Shown piece by piece: positions 1-8,591 of a stretch of 48,619 bases of DNA (its first letter is position 1; each line of letters starts with the position of its first letter). The DNA is taken from the NCBI GenBank assembly GCA_021784595.1, contig JAJYHT010000003.1:1-48619 (forward strand). The letters are read 5' to 3'. Made by a program: the position numbers and the translations under genes. The notes under the pieces were generated by a model. It ran no database searches and had not been told where the DNA came from. It saw only the letters and a list, made by a program, of their open reading frames with translations. The DNA comes from Bacillota bacterium. GTDB lineage: Bacteria > Bacillota > Sulfobacillia > Sulfobacillales > Sulfobacillaceae.

Positions 1-1
1 G

Positions 2-1189
2 GGAGGCGAGGTTACGCTAGACTACCCCAAGACCCTGGCAAAAAAAGACAAGGTGGTTACCCAACTGTGGAAAGGCGTCCAATTTCTTCTCAAGAAGAAC
101 AATGTGACCGTTTATCAGGGTTGGGGTCGACTGGTGAGTCCGCAGCAGATTCAAGTGGAACTGCCGGGACAGGATGCTGTGGTACTGAGCGCTCACGATA
201 TTGTTGTGGCGACGGGCTCAGTGCCGCGCGAACTGCCGGGCTTGCCATTTGATGGCATGCGAATCATTAGTTCGGACCATGTGCTGCAACGTCCAGATGT
301 TCCTAAATCCATCTTAATATTGGGTGGTGGCGCCATTGGGGTGGAGTTTGCCTCCATGTACAACGACTTTGGTGCCGACGTTACGCTGGTTGAGATGTTG
401 CCTCATTTATTGCCTCAAGACGATGAAGAGGTAGCCGCTGAATTGGCTAAATTATTGATCCGACGCGGAGTCAAAGTGCTGGCCGGAACCAAATTTGACA
501 TTGGAAGTGTCAGTGTGTCGGATGGCGGGGTCACCGCAACGGTGGAAAAGGCTGACGGAACCAAAGAAACGGTATCCGGCGAGGTGCTTTTAGTCGCCGT
601 GGGACGCAAAGCGGTGACGGAAAATATCGGCCTAGAGGCTGTTGGAGTGCTTGTTGAGCGAGGATTTATCACCGTAGATCAGCATTACCGAACCAACGTG
701 CCGCATGTTTTTGCCATTGGAGACGTCAATGGCGGCTACCTGTTGGCGCACGTGGCGGCCCATGAGGGCATGATTGCGATGGAGACTATTGCTGGCAAAG
801 ATCCCGAACTGCTCGATCCTCATCGCGTGCCGCGTGTAACCTATTCGCGCCCAGAAGTGGCTTCGGTGGGACTGACTCAAAAAGAAGCCGAGGCACAGGG
901 GTATGCCACCAAAGTGGGAATTTTCCCCTTCCGAGCCAATGGGAAATCCCTGATTTTAGGCGAGGCCGAAGGCATGGTAAAATTGGTAGCAGACCAAAAG
1001 ACGGATGCCTTGTTGGGGGCGCATATTGTAGGCCCGCACGCTTCGGACTTGATTAACGAGATGGCCTTGGCAAAGTTCCTGGAGGCCACGGCATGGGAAG
1101 TGGCAGAGAGTGTACACGCCCACCCAACGGTTTCTGAAGTGTTGCACGAGGCGGCTCTCGCTGTAGATGGTTTGGCGATTCACATTTAA
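2..1189 (+). CDS. lpdA: Dihydrolipoyl dehydrogenase (E3), 5' truncated by window edge
   Basis: FAD flavoprotein that reoxidises the dihydrolipoyl group of the E2 subunit and passes electrons to NAD+. The frame is open to the first base of the window, so the N-terminal FAD fingerprint and redox-active CxxxxC lie outside; a GTG at 53 is internal, not the start. Visible are the central ATGS motif of the FAD domain, the NAD-binding GGGAIGVEFA, the FAIGDV second FAD motif, and the C-terminal HAHPTVSE with the catalytic His and Glu of this family. It is 23 bp upstream of the E1-alpha gene, so it is the first visible gene of the 2-oxoacid dehydrogenase operon. Identification is certain at family level. 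Confidence 0.95.
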   Translation, partial: GGEVTLDYPKTLAKKDKVVTQLWKGVQFLLKKNNVTVYQGWGRLVSPQQIQVELPGQDAVVLSAHDIVVATGSVPRELPGLPFDGMRIISSDHVLQRPDVPKSILILGGGAIGVEFASMYNDFGADVTLVEMLPHLLPQDDEEVAAELAKLLIRRGVKVLAGTKFDIGSVSVSDGGVTATVEKADGTKETVSGEVLLVAVGRKAVTENIGLEAVGVLVERGFITVDQHYRTNVPHVFAIGDVNGGYLLAHVAAHEGMIAMETIAGKDPELLDPHRVPRVTYSRPEVASVGLTQKEAEAQGYATKVGIFPFRANGKSLILGEAEGMVKLVADQKTDALLGAHIVGPHASDLINEMALAKFLEATAWEVAESVHAHPTVSEVLHEAALAVDGLAIHI

Positions 1190-1212
1190 ATACCAAAGGG
1201 GGACTCCCATTT

Positions 1213-2208
1213 ATGGCAGGGAGCGATGCGCTCTACGGCCTAGGACTCGACGCCAAAAAAATTGAGACGATGTACTATTACATGGTTCTAAGCAGGGCGT
1301 TGGACGAACGAATGTGGATTCTGAACCGCCAAGGAAAGTCAGCTTTTGTAATTTCATGTCAGGGGCAAGAGGGCGCCCAAATTGGTGTGGCGGCTGCCCT
1401 TGACCCCGCTGTCGATTGGGTGGCGCCCTACTATCGGGATTTAGGGGTCGTATTATACTTTGGCATGACGCCGCGGGACATTATGCTAGGACAGCTGGCC
1501 AAAGCGGAAGATCCCAGTTCAGGCGGTCGCCAGATGCCAGCTCACTATGGCTCCCGCGCTCACCATATTTTGACGGGATCGTCTCCGGTGGCGACTCAAG
1601 TGCCCCATGCGGCGGGAATTGCGTGGGCTTTTAAACTTCGCCATCAAGAAGCCGTAGCGATGACTTCTTTGGGAGAAGGTTCCACCAATCAAGGCGAGTT
1701 TCACGAAGGACTTAATTTTGCTGCCGTACACAAATTGCCATTGCTTGTGGTGGTAGAGAACAATGGATTTGCAATATCGGTGCCGCAATCCAAAGAGATG
1801 GCCATACAGGATGTGGCGGCCCGAGCTGCCGGTTACGGCATTCCTGGCATTGTGGTGCGGGGCTCGGATCCCTTGGCCGTTTATCAAGCGGCGCATGAAG
1901 CGCGCCGTCGCGCCTTGGCCGGGGATGGCCCCACGTTGATCGAGATTAAGACCCACCGCTTTACGCCCCATTCCAGTGACGATGATGACCGATCGTATCG
2001 AACGCGTGAGCAGTTGACAGCCGAAAAAAAAGACGACGCGGTCCATCTTTTTCGGCATTGGATGGTCGAACAACAATTGTGGGACGACGAACGCGAAAAA
2101 GCCTTGCGTCAAAGAATCAGGGGAGAAGTAGATGACGCGACCGATTACGCGGAAGCCGCCCCGTATCCAGACCCTGCGAGCTTTTTGGGTCATGTGTATC
2201 ATACCTGA
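1213..2208 (+). CDS. 2-oxoacid dehydrogenase E1 component, alpha subunit (copy 1)
   Basis: Thiamine-diphosphate-dependent decarboxylase subunit of a pyruvate / branched-chain 2-oxoacid / acetoin-type dehydrogenase; 331 aa, the normal E1-alpha length. The ThDP-Mg motif begins near residue 154 with GEGSTNQGEFHE and ends in ENN about 25 residues later. The loop HSSDDDDRSYRTRE corresponds to the phosphorylation/active-site loop of branched-chain E1-alpha. The YRD, GGRQMPAH and HKLP segments favour the branched-chain family over classic PdhA, but substrate cannot be decided from sequence alone. ATG follows a GGGGG purine run. It is followed 41 bp downstream by a second complete E1-alpha. Confidence 0.93.
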   Translation: MAGSDALYGLGLDAKKIETMYYYMVLSRALDERMWILNRQGKSAFVISCQGQEGAQIGVAAALDPAVDWVAPYYRDLGVVLYFGMTPRDIMLGQLAKAEDPSSGGRQMPAHYGSRAHHILTGSSPVATQVPHAAGIAWAFKLRHQEAVAMTSLGEGSTNQGEFHEGLNFAAVHKLPLLVVVENNGFAISVPQSKEMAIQDVAARAAGYGIPGIVVRGSDPLAVYQAAHEARRRALAGDGPTLIEIKTHRFTPHSSDDDDRSYRTREQLTAEKKDDAVHLFRHWMVEQQLWDDEREKALRQRIRGEVDDATDYAEAAPYPDPASFLGHVYHT

Positions 2209-2249
2209 AAAGTCTTGAGGTTGGGAGCACAGAGAAAGGGGAATTACAG

Positions 2250-3224
2250 GTGGCAGACAACAGCGTAACACCTGAACTACAAAAAGATATTTATTATCAT
2301 ATGGCACTGGCCCGTGCTTTGGACGATCGGATGTGGATTTTGAACCGCCAAGGCCGGGCGCCGGTGGTGTATTCATCGAACGGCCACGAGGCGGCTCAAG
2401 TCGGATCGGCATTTGCCTTAAATCGTGGGGAAGATTGGATCGTGCCGTATTATCGAGATTTAGCGCTCGTTTTGGCGTATGGCATGACGCCGCGCGAAAT
2501 TATGCTTCATCTATTAGGAAAAGCTGACGATCCCAACTCCGGTGGACGGCAAATGCCAGCCCATTGGGGTCTCAAACGGCGCCATATTCTTACTACCGGA
2601 TCGGTGGTGGCGACGCAAGATATTCACGCCGCAGGTCTGGCCCTGGCTTCTAAGATTCTTAAGGATGGACGTGTTTCGGTGGCTTATTTCGGCGAGGGTT
2701 CGACGAGTCAGGGCGAGTTTCACGAAGCGTTGAACTTTGCGGCCGTGCACAAGTTGCCGGTGATTTTCTTCAATGAGAACAATGGCTACGCCATTTCAGT
2801 GCCAGCGCGCAAGCAAATGGCGGTCATGGATGTGGCCGCCCGTGCATCCGGTTATGGAATGCCGGGTGTGATTGTTGATGGCAACGATCCGCTTAAAGTC
2901 TATGAGGTGACCCGGCAGGCACGGGAGAGGGCCTTGGCGGGCGAAGGCCCCACCCTCATCGAAGCAAAGACCTACCGATTTGTGCCGCATTCCAGTGATG
3001 ATGACGATAGAGCCTACCGCAGTCGCGAAGAAGTAGCGGAATGGAAGAAACGCGACCCGTTGACCACGTTTGAAAAGTATGTGCTGGAAAACCAGATTCT
3101 GAGCGCAGACGAACATGCTGCGATGCAAAAGAAGATTAAAGAGACGGTCAACGATGCCACCGACTTTGCCGAAAAGGCCGCGTTGCCGGATCCAAGCACA
3201 CTTGAACTCCACGTCTATCATTAA
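2250..3224 (+). CDS. 2-oxoacid dehydrogenase E1 component, alpha subunit (copy 2)
   Basis: Full-length (324 aa) paralogue of the preceding E1-alpha, collinear with it throughout. ThDP motif near residue 148 (GEGSTSQGEFHE...ENN), loop HSSDDDDRAYRSRE, same GGRQMPAH segment. Start is GTG at 2250 behind AGAAAGGGG. Both copies keep the recognisable cofactor and loop residues, so neither looks like a pseudogene, yet only one E1-beta follows. They may be alternative partners giving different substrate range, or a recent tandem duplication being diverged. Copy 2 sits directly before E1-beta, making it the more conventional partner. Confidence 0.93.
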   Translation: MADNSVTPELQKDIYYHMALARALDDRMWILNRQGRAPVVYSSNGHEAAQVGSAFALNRGEDWIVPYYRDLALVLAYGMTPREIMLHLLGKADDPNSGGRQMPAHWGLKRRHILTTGSVVATQDIHAAGLALASKILKDGRVSVAYFGEGSTSQGEFHEALNFAAVHKLPVIFFNENNGYAISVPARKQMAVMDVAARASGYGMPGVIVDGNDPLKVYEVTRQARERALAGEGPTLIEAKTYRFVPHSSDDDDRAYRSREEVAEWKKRDPLTTFEKYVLENQILSADEHAAMQKKIKETVNDATDFAEKAALPDPSTLELHVYH

Positions 3225-3335
3225 GAAATCCATTCTCCATTCTCTGCGGAAGGCTCCCATAGGGAGCAATCTATTGAAGGAGGGCAGTCCCGGCAAGCGG
3301 GAATGGACGGACGAGGAGCACCGCCGGGGATACCA

Positions 3336-4319
3336 ATGGCTGTAATGACCTATCTTGAAGCGATTCGCGAGACGCTGCGCCAGGAATTGCGACGCGATAA
3401 TCGTATTATTATTTATGGTGAAGATGTCGGGGTGCGCGGTGGCGTGTTTCGAGTAACGGAGGGTTTGCAGGCGGAATTTGGGGAAGAACGCGTGATTGAC
3501 TCGCCCTTGGCCGAAGCGGCCATTATTGGTACGGCCATCGGTGCCGCCGTCAACGGACTGAGGCCAGTTCCCGAGATCCAGTTTGCTGACTTTATTTTCC
3601 CCGCTATTAACCAAATTGTGCAGGAAGCGGCGCGCATCCGGTATCGATCCAATGGCGATTTTGGAGTGCCGCTGGTGATCCGGGCCCCGTTTGGTGGCGG
3701 CGTGCATGGCGCCCTGTATCACTCCCAAAGCGTTGAGGCTTTTTTTGCTCATGTGCCCGGGTTGAAAGTGGTCATTCCCGCAACCCCCTACGATGCCAAG
3801 GGCCTTTTGGCATCGGCTATCCAGGATGAAGATCCGGTTCTCTATTTTGAACATAAGGCAGCGTACCGTTCGCTAAAGGGCGAGGTGCCTGATGAGCGGT
3901 ATCTGATTCCCATCGGAAAAGCAGACTTGAAGCGTGAGGGTAAAGATCTGTCCATTATCACCTATGGTTTGATGGTCAGCTATGCACAAAGAGCGGCTGA
4001 AACCCTCGACAAGGAGGGAATCTCGGTAGAGATCCTTGATTTGCGAACCATCCGTCCACTAGATGTAGAAGCGATCTTGGATACTGCCAAAAAGACAGGC
4101 CGGGTGCTGGTGGTGCACGAAGACAACCTGACGGGCGGCATTGGTGGCGAAGTGAGTGCCTTGATTGCCGAACATGCTTTGTTTTATCTTGATGCACCGA
4201 TAATGCGCCTAGCGGGACCGGATGTTCCGGCGATGCCATACAGTCCGCCCTTAGAGCACGCGTTTATGGTGACCCCGGACAAAATTGCCGAGGCAGCCCG
4301 TAAGTTAGCGAAGTTTTAG
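3336..4319 (+). CDS. 2-oxoacid dehydrogenase E1 component, beta subunit
   Basis: Transketolase-like beta subunit (327 aa) that completes the E1 active site. Seen: MTYLEAIRETL start, IYGEDVG, then SPLAEAAIIG and GAAVNGLRPVPEIQFADF, all typical E1-beta segments, and the C-terminal DLRTIRPLD with VHEDNLTGG of the transketolase C domain. ATG 3336 has a weak GGGGA five bases upstream; an in-frame ATG at 3303 and one at 3345 are alternatives, with AAGGAGGG at 3277-3284 perhaps serving the longer form. The N-terminus beginning MAV/MTYLEAI agrees best with the family. It serves both upstream alpha genes unless another beta exists elsewhere. Confidence 0.93.
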   Translation: MAVMTYLEAIRETLRQELRRDNRIIIYGEDVGVRGGVFRVTEGLQAEFGEERVIDSPLAEAAIIGTAIGAAVNGLRPVPEIQFADFIFPAINQIVQEAARIRYRSNGDFGVPLVIRAPFGGGVHGALYHSQSVEAFFAHVPGLKVVIPATPYDAKGLLASAIQDEDPVLYFEHKAAYRSLKGEVPDERYLIPIGKADLKREGKDLSIITYGLMVSYAQRAAETLDKEGISVEILDLRTIRPLDVEAILDTAKKTGRVLVVHEDNLTGGIGGEVSALIAEHALFYLDAPIMRLAGPDVPAMPYSPPLEHAFMVTPDKIAEAARKLAKF

Positions 4320-4344
4320 GCGACGTGACGAAGGAGGAATTAGT

Positions 4345-5625
4345 ATGGCTGAAACTGTTTTAATGCCCCAACTGGGGGAGTCGGTGACCGAAGGGACCCT
4401 TGGCCAATGGTTGAAAAAAGTTGGCGACTCAGTGGACAAGTATGAATCTCTGCTCGAAGTGACGACCGATAAAGTCAATGCCGAAGTGCCGTCTCCAGTC
4501 GCTGGAACTATTAGCAAAATTCTAGTGGAAGAAGGACAAACGGTACCGGTTGGCACACCCATTTGCGAAATTGCTGTCGAAGGTGGGGAGAGCGCCACAG
4601 TAGAGGATGAGGCTGCAACGGGTACGGAAGAGTCGTCGCCCGCCCAACCGCAACCAACTCAAGAGGCGGCATCAGCGCCTCAAGACGAAGCGCACCGTGG
4701 CCGTTATTCCCCGGCGGTTCGACGCTTGGCCAAAGAAACCGGGGTGGATCCGCTAACGGTGCAAGGCACTGGGGCCGGTGGCCGTGTGACCCGCAACGAT
4801 ATTTTGGAAGCTTCACAGCATAAGGCGTCCACTGCGCCGGCGACATCTCCCAAGCCTGCTGCGCCGACTCTTGCTCCGTCAGCCCCACCAGCGGTGGCGG
4901 CAGCGGGTGCACCCGCTGCAGTCGATGCTGATGATACATTCATTCCGGTCACCAATGTGCGGCGTGTGATTGCGGAGCGCATGGTTCGCTCCAAACAAAC
5001 CGTGCCCCACGCTTGGCTGATGGTTGAGGCCGACGTCACTGGGTTGGTAGCCTTGCGGGAAAAATTGAAAACTGAGTTCAAGACACGTGAAGGCGTGAAC
5101 TTGACCTATGTGCCCTTCATGCTGAGGGCAATAGTAGAAGCGTTGCGCGCAGTGCCGATGATGAATGCTCAGTGGAATGGCGACACTATCGTCATGAAAA
5201 AGCACATTAACATTGGGATGGCAGCGGCCACTGATCGAGGGTTAATCGTCCCGGTGGTTCGGGACGCAGACCAAAAGAATATTGTAGGGCTTGCCAAAGC
5301 GAGTCAGGATTTGGTCCAGCGATCGCGCACCGGGCGTCTTACCATGGACGACCTGAGCGGGGGCACCTTCACATTGGACAACACGGGGGCGGTGGGCACG
5401 GTGTTGACGTATCCTATCATCAATGCCCCAGAGGTAGGGATTGTCACGATGGAGTCCATTGTCAAACGGCCGGTCGTGGTGAACGACATGATTGCCGTGC
5501 GGTCTATGGTCAATGTGTGTCTATCGTTTGACCACCGGGTGGTGGATGGAGCGGAGGCCGGACTGTTTGTGCGTACGATCAAGCAACATCTGGAATCTAT
5601 TACGCCCCAAACCTCGATATACTAG
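4345..5625 (+). CDS. 2-oxoacid dehydrogenase E2, dihydrolipoamide acyltransferase
   Basis: Core acyltransferase, 426 aa. Domain order: one lipoyl domain (about 1-80, lipoylated Lys43 in TTDKVNAE), Ala/Pro-rich linker, peripheral subunit-binding domain (about 120-154, RYSPAVRRLA ... GRVTRNDIL) that docks E1/E3, second Ala/Pro linker, and the catalytic domain with SFDHRVVDG (His397, Asp401). Strong ribosome site AAGGAGG before ATG. The genes for making its lipoyl cofactor, lipA and lipB, follow at once, so the operon both builds and modifies the complex. Acyl substrate (acetyl or branched-chain acyl) is not resolved. Confidence 0.95.
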   Translation: MAETVLMPQLGESVTEGTLGQWLKKVGDSVDKYESLLEVTTDKVNAEVPSPVAGTISKILVEEGQTVPVGTPICEIAVEGGESATVEDEAATGTEESSPAQPQPTQEAASAPQDEAHRGRYSPAVRRLAKETGVDPLTVQGTGAGGRVTRNDILEASQHKASTAPATSPKPAAPTLAPSAPPAVAAAGAPAAVDADDTFIPVTNVRRVIAERMVRSKQTVPHAWLMVEADVTGLVALREKLKTEFKTREGVNLTYVPFMLRAIVEALRAVPMMNAQWNGDTIVMKKHINIGMAAATDRGLIVPVVRDADQKNIVGLAKASQDLVQRSRTGRLTMDDLSGGTFTLDNTGAVGTVLTYPIINAPEVGIVTMESIVKRPVVVNDMIAVRSMVNVCLSFDHRVVDGAEAGLFVRTIKQHLESITPQTSIY

Positions 5626-5673
5626 GTCAGATGGTCGGGAGGTTCGGCGCGTGTTGTGGGAGAAAGGAGTCTT

Positions 5674-6582
5674 ATGATGGAGTCTTTGCCAATTCTTCAC
5701 GCGGAGCGCAGTGAACCAGCGAGCAAGAGCTTGCCGCCCTGGTTGAAAATTCGATTGAGCCAGGGAGCCAACTATACCGAACTCAAACAATTAATGCGCT
5801 CGCAGACATTGCACACGGTATGTGAGGAAGCGCTCTGTCCTAATATTTATGAGTGCTGGGAATCTCGTACCGCTACCTTTCTCATTCTAGGGGATGTCTG
5901 TACCCGCAATTGCGGGTTTTGTGCGATCACCACGGGACGTCCCACGCAATTGGACCAGCAGGAACCGCTGCGGGTGGCTCAGTCGGTGAAAACTATGGGC
6001 TTGAACCATGTGGTCATCACCTCGGTGACACGTGACGACGTGAGCGATGGCGGTGCCGAGATTTTTGCGCGGACCATTGAAGAAATCCGCCGTGCGGTGC
6101 CAGGGTGCGGCATCGAAGTGTTGACACCAGACTTTATGGGGAATTGGGATGCCGTCGCAACGGTGGCAACTGCCCGTCCGGACATTTACAACCACAACAC
6201 CGAGACGGTTCCGCGCCTATATCGACGGGTGCGTCCCAAGGCTCGCTATGAACGGACGTTAGAACTCTTAAAACGGGTCAAAGATCAGGATTCCACCATC
6301 GTCACCAAAACGGGCATCATGGTGGGCTTGGGCGAGACGCGGGAAGAAATCCACCAGGTCTTTATGGACATGCGAGCGCACAACATCGAAGTGTTGACGG
6401 TTGGGCAATATTTAAGACCAGACCAAAAACATCTTCCGGTAGAGCGGTATTATCCGCCTGAGGAGTTTGCCGAAATTAAGGAAGAAGCGTTAGCTCTGGG
6501 ATTTTTGCATGTGGAGTCAGGACCCTTGGTACGTAGTTCCTATCACGCGGCATCACAGGTGCCAGCGCCGATAGGGGGATAA
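5674..6582 (+). CDS. lipA: Lipoyl synthase
   Basis: Radical-SAM enzyme that inserts two sulfurs into protein-bound octanoyl groups to give lipoyl groups. From ATG 5674 (302 aa): auxiliary cluster motif Cys50-x4-Cys55-x5-Cys61 and radical-SAM cluster Cys76-x3-Cys80-x2-Cys83 (CTRNCGFC), and the conserved RSSY near the C-terminus that provides the auxiliary-cluster Ser. AAGGAG at 5664-5669 supports ATG 5674 or 5677; the upstream GTG 5656 precedes the Shine-Dalgarno site and is unlikely. The next gene, lipB, starts 5 bp after the stop, so the two are translationally linked. Confidence 0.97.
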   Translation: MMESLPILHAERSEPASKSLPPWLKIRLSQGANYTELKQLMRSQTLHTVCEEALCPNIYECWESRTATFLILGDVCTRNCGFCAITTGRPTQLDQQEPLRVAQSVKTMGLNHVVITSVTRDDVSDGGAEIFARTIEEIRRAVPGCGIEVLTPDFMGNWDAVATVATARPDIYNHNTETVPRLYRRVRPKARYERTLELLKRVKDQDSTIVTKTGIMVGLGETREEIHQVFMDMRAHNIEVLTVGQYLRPDQKHLPVERYYPPEEFAEIKEEALALGFLHVESGPLVRSSYHAASQVPAPIGG

Positions 6583-6587
6583 ATCCG

Positions 6588-7280
6588 ATGCGTGATGCCT
6601 GGGCTGTGGACTTGGGCCGGATGCCTTACCGGCCCGCATGGGATTTGCAGCGCAAAGTGGGGGCGGCCGTACTGGACGGCCGCATTCCAGACACCGTATT
6701 GCTGGTCGAACATACGCCGGTATACACCCTAGGACGTGCTGCTCATGGGCAATTTACCAATTTGGTATGGGACCGAGACCATCTGGCGCAAGAAGGCATT
6801 GATGTGGTGGAAGTCGATCGAGGCGGAGATATTACCTACCATGGGCCGGGCCAACTGGTAGGATATCCGATATTGCATCTGTCGGCCTATGACAACGATT
6901 TGCACCGTTATTTGAGAAATCTTGAGCAAGCTCTCATCAACGCACTGGGCGGTTTTCATATTGCAGCGATGAGGGTTCCGCCGCATACAGGGGTTTGGGT
7001 AGGGGACGAAAAGATCGCGGCCATCGGGGTTAAGGCTAGTCAATCCATCACCCAACACGGATTTGCCCTCAATGTGAATCCTAACCTATCCCATTTTACG
7101 GGTATCATTCCGTGTGGCATTCGTGACAAAGGCGTCACCTCTATGGCGGCACTGTTGAACGAGGCGCTCACCATAGAACAAGTGAAAAGTCCCGTGCAGT
7201 CGTCCTTGGCCGACGTCTTGCAACTCTCTTTCACCCAAAAGTCCTCCGCGGATTTGGAACTGTTGCTGACCCAGGTGTGA
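6588..7280 (+). CDS. lipB: Lipoyl(octanoyl) transferase
   Basis: Transfers octanoyl from acyl-carrier protein to the lipoyl-domain Lys, the step before LipA. 230 aa; LVEHTPVYTLGR, the signature RGGDITYHGPGQLVGYP, the catalytic Lys in AAIGVKAS (about 149) and catalytic Cys in IIPCGI (about 175) are all present. It is the last gene of the operon and is followed by a strong intrinsic terminator at 7318-7344. The E2 substrate is encoded two genes upstream. Confidence 0.97.
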   Translation: MRDAWAVDLGRMPYRPAWDLQRKVGAAVLDGRIPDTVLLVEHTPVYTLGRAAHGQFTNLVWDRDHLAQEGIDVVEVDRGGDITYHGPGQLVGYPILHLSAYDNDLHRYLRNLEQALINALGGFHIAAMRVPPHTGVWVGDEKIAAIGVKASQSITQHGFALNVNPNLSHFTGIIPCGIRDKGVTSMAALLNEALTIEQVKSPVQSSLADVLQLSFTQKSSADLELLLTQV

Positions 7281-7317
7281 TGGCCATTAAGATTGCAGAT
7301 TGCAAATTGAGAACCGG

Positions 7318-7344
7318 GCGGGACAAACATTTTGTCCCGCTTTT
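7318..7344 (+). terminator. Intrinsic terminator of the lpd-E1-E2-lipA-lipB operon
   Basis: Perfect 10-bp stem GCGGGACAAA (7318-7327) / TTTGTCCCGC (7331-7340), 3-nt loop, then TTTT. It lies 38 bp after the lipB stop and before the convergent permease gene. No T-run is present in the opposite direction, so it acts on the plus strand. Confidence 0.9.
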
Positions 7345-7381
7345 GGCTATGTTCTCGCAATGGACAGACCGAGGAAGATGA

Positions 7382-8449
7382 TTACAGCACATAGTGGGCC
7401 AACACACCCGTGGCCAGCCCAAACAGGGCTACCGTCAGCGCTATCTTTGTCAACACCCGGGGCGGCATGACTTGGCTGACCATGGCCATCGAGGGCAGGC
7501 TGATAGCGGGCAGGGTGAGCATTAGGGTGCCGGCTGCACCGAGTCCTAAACCATACTGCAGCAAAACCGCCACAATGGGGATTTCTCCGGCCGTGGGAAT
7601 GACGAATATGGTGCCAAACACCGCCAATAACAACCACAGCCAAAGAGTATGGCCAATGGCTGGGTTCATGGCAGGGAAGAGCCAGGCGCGGGCAGCGCCC
7701 AATACCATCACTAACCCAATATATTCCGGCAACAAACGAGTTGCCAGACGGGTCAACGATCGCAAAAAGCGCGCTATGATCTTGCTAGGCACCGGATCTG
7801 AAGGGGTGATCAAGGCGTTGGCCTGATTGGGCTGAACTCCTCCCGGCAGCCAGCGATCCCCCAATATGCCGAGAACCAAAACTAATGAGAGACCGACGAC
7901 GATGCGCAGCAAGGCCCAGTTCCACCCTAGCACGAAGCCCATGAATACGATCGTGGCCGGGTTTAAGACGGGGTTGGCGACCCAGTAGGACAAGACGGCC
8001 CCCGTCGAGACGTTTTGACGCTTGAGATTGACCACAATCGGGGACGAACAACAGGTGCACATCATCGAAGGGACGGCTGCCAGCGTTGCCCATAACCGAC
8101 TCTTCCATCCTATACGTCCCAAGGTGTTGGCCAGCCAGCCGGGCGTGAGCAGCGCCTCAACGCCGGCTCCGACGACCAATCCCGCCAGCAGCGCCGACCA
8201 AATGTCCTTGAAATAAGTCCAAGTGAAGGTCCAGGCAGCTTGCCACGACGGCGCTGGCGCACGGTCGTTCGAGCCGGTGACAATTGATGCGCCCAGTGTG
8301 TGCCGGGCGGCGACCGCCCACACCTTGTGCGAATAGGGACCCCATTTGGCATAATAGAGCAGCGCCACCGTGAGGACGATAAAAAGAGCCAATGCCCACT
8401 TGGGCCATGGCCGTTCTTGTTGCGGATTGAGCTCGGGCCCAAACACCAT
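7382..8449 (-). CDS. DUF318 / ArsP-type polytopic permease
   Basis: Integral membrane protein of 355 aa with about eight to ten hydrophobic segments. The segment around residues 127-140, PSMMCTCCSSPIVV (Cys131, Cys133, Cys134), is the conserved Cys-containing signature of the ArsP_1/DUF318 permease family, in which members export organoarsenicals or are linked to metal/metalloid or sulfur-compound handling. A second copy of the family repeat follows TAGEIPIVAV near the C-terminus. ATG follows AAGGAGG. It is divergent from a LysR regulator, whose predicted operator lies inside its promoter. The transported substrate is unknown. Confidence 0.82.
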   Translation of the reverse strand: MVFGPELNPQQERPWPKWALALFIVLTVALLYYAKWGPYSHKVWAVAARHTLGASIVTGSNDRAPAPSWQAAWTFTWTYFKDIWSALLAGLVVGAGVEALLTPGWLANTLGRIGWKSRLWATLAAVPSMMCTCCSSPIVVNLKRQNVSTGAVLSYWVANPVLNPATIVFMGFVLGWNWALLRIVVGLSLVLVLGILGDRWLPGGVQPNQANALITPSDPVPSKIIARFLRSLTRLATRLLPEYIGLVMVLGAARAWLFPAMNPAIGHTLWLWLLLAVFGTIFVIPTAGEIPIVAVLLQYGLGLGAAGTLMLTLPAISLPSMAMVSQVMPPRVLTKIALTVALFGLATGVLAHYVL

Positions 8450-8522
8450 CGTATTGCCTCCTTGAGTTCACCAGGTTTGCAAACCCACGCTCCTTACGAG
8501 AAAGTGGAGTTTTCCTCGTCAG

Positions 8523-8551
8523 ACTATACGAAATTGGTATAATGGTTACAA
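8523..8551 (-). promoter_or_regulatory. Predicted promoter of the permease gene
   Basis: Read on the minus strand: -35 TTGTAA (8551-8546), 17-bp spacer, -10 TATAGT (8528-8523). The spacer and -10 contain the LysR-type palindrome. The match to the vegetative consensus is 4/6 and 5/6. Confidence 0.6.
8525..8541. promoter_or_regulatory. LysR-type operator palindrome in a divergent promoter
   Basis: TATAC-N7-GTATA, a perfect inverted repeat with the T-N11-A form that LysR-family proteins bind. Its right arm overlaps TATAAT (8538-8543), the likely -10 of the lysR gene, and its left arm overlaps the permease -10. The regulator could therefore repress itself and control the permease from one site. 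Geometry is seen; binding is inferred. Confidence 0.65.
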
Positions 8552-8591
8552 CAGACGATGCGATTATTGCATGATCCAGGAGAGGGAAACC

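Noticed and set aside
1519-2412. 297-codon frame antisense to the E1-alpha genes
   Set aside because: It spans two strongly supported genes in the other strand, has no family features and no ribosome site; long shadow frames are common in GC-rich coding DNA.
2796-3854. 352-codon frame antisense to E1-alpha copy 2 and E1-beta
   Set aside because: Shadow of two certain genes; no recognisable protein.
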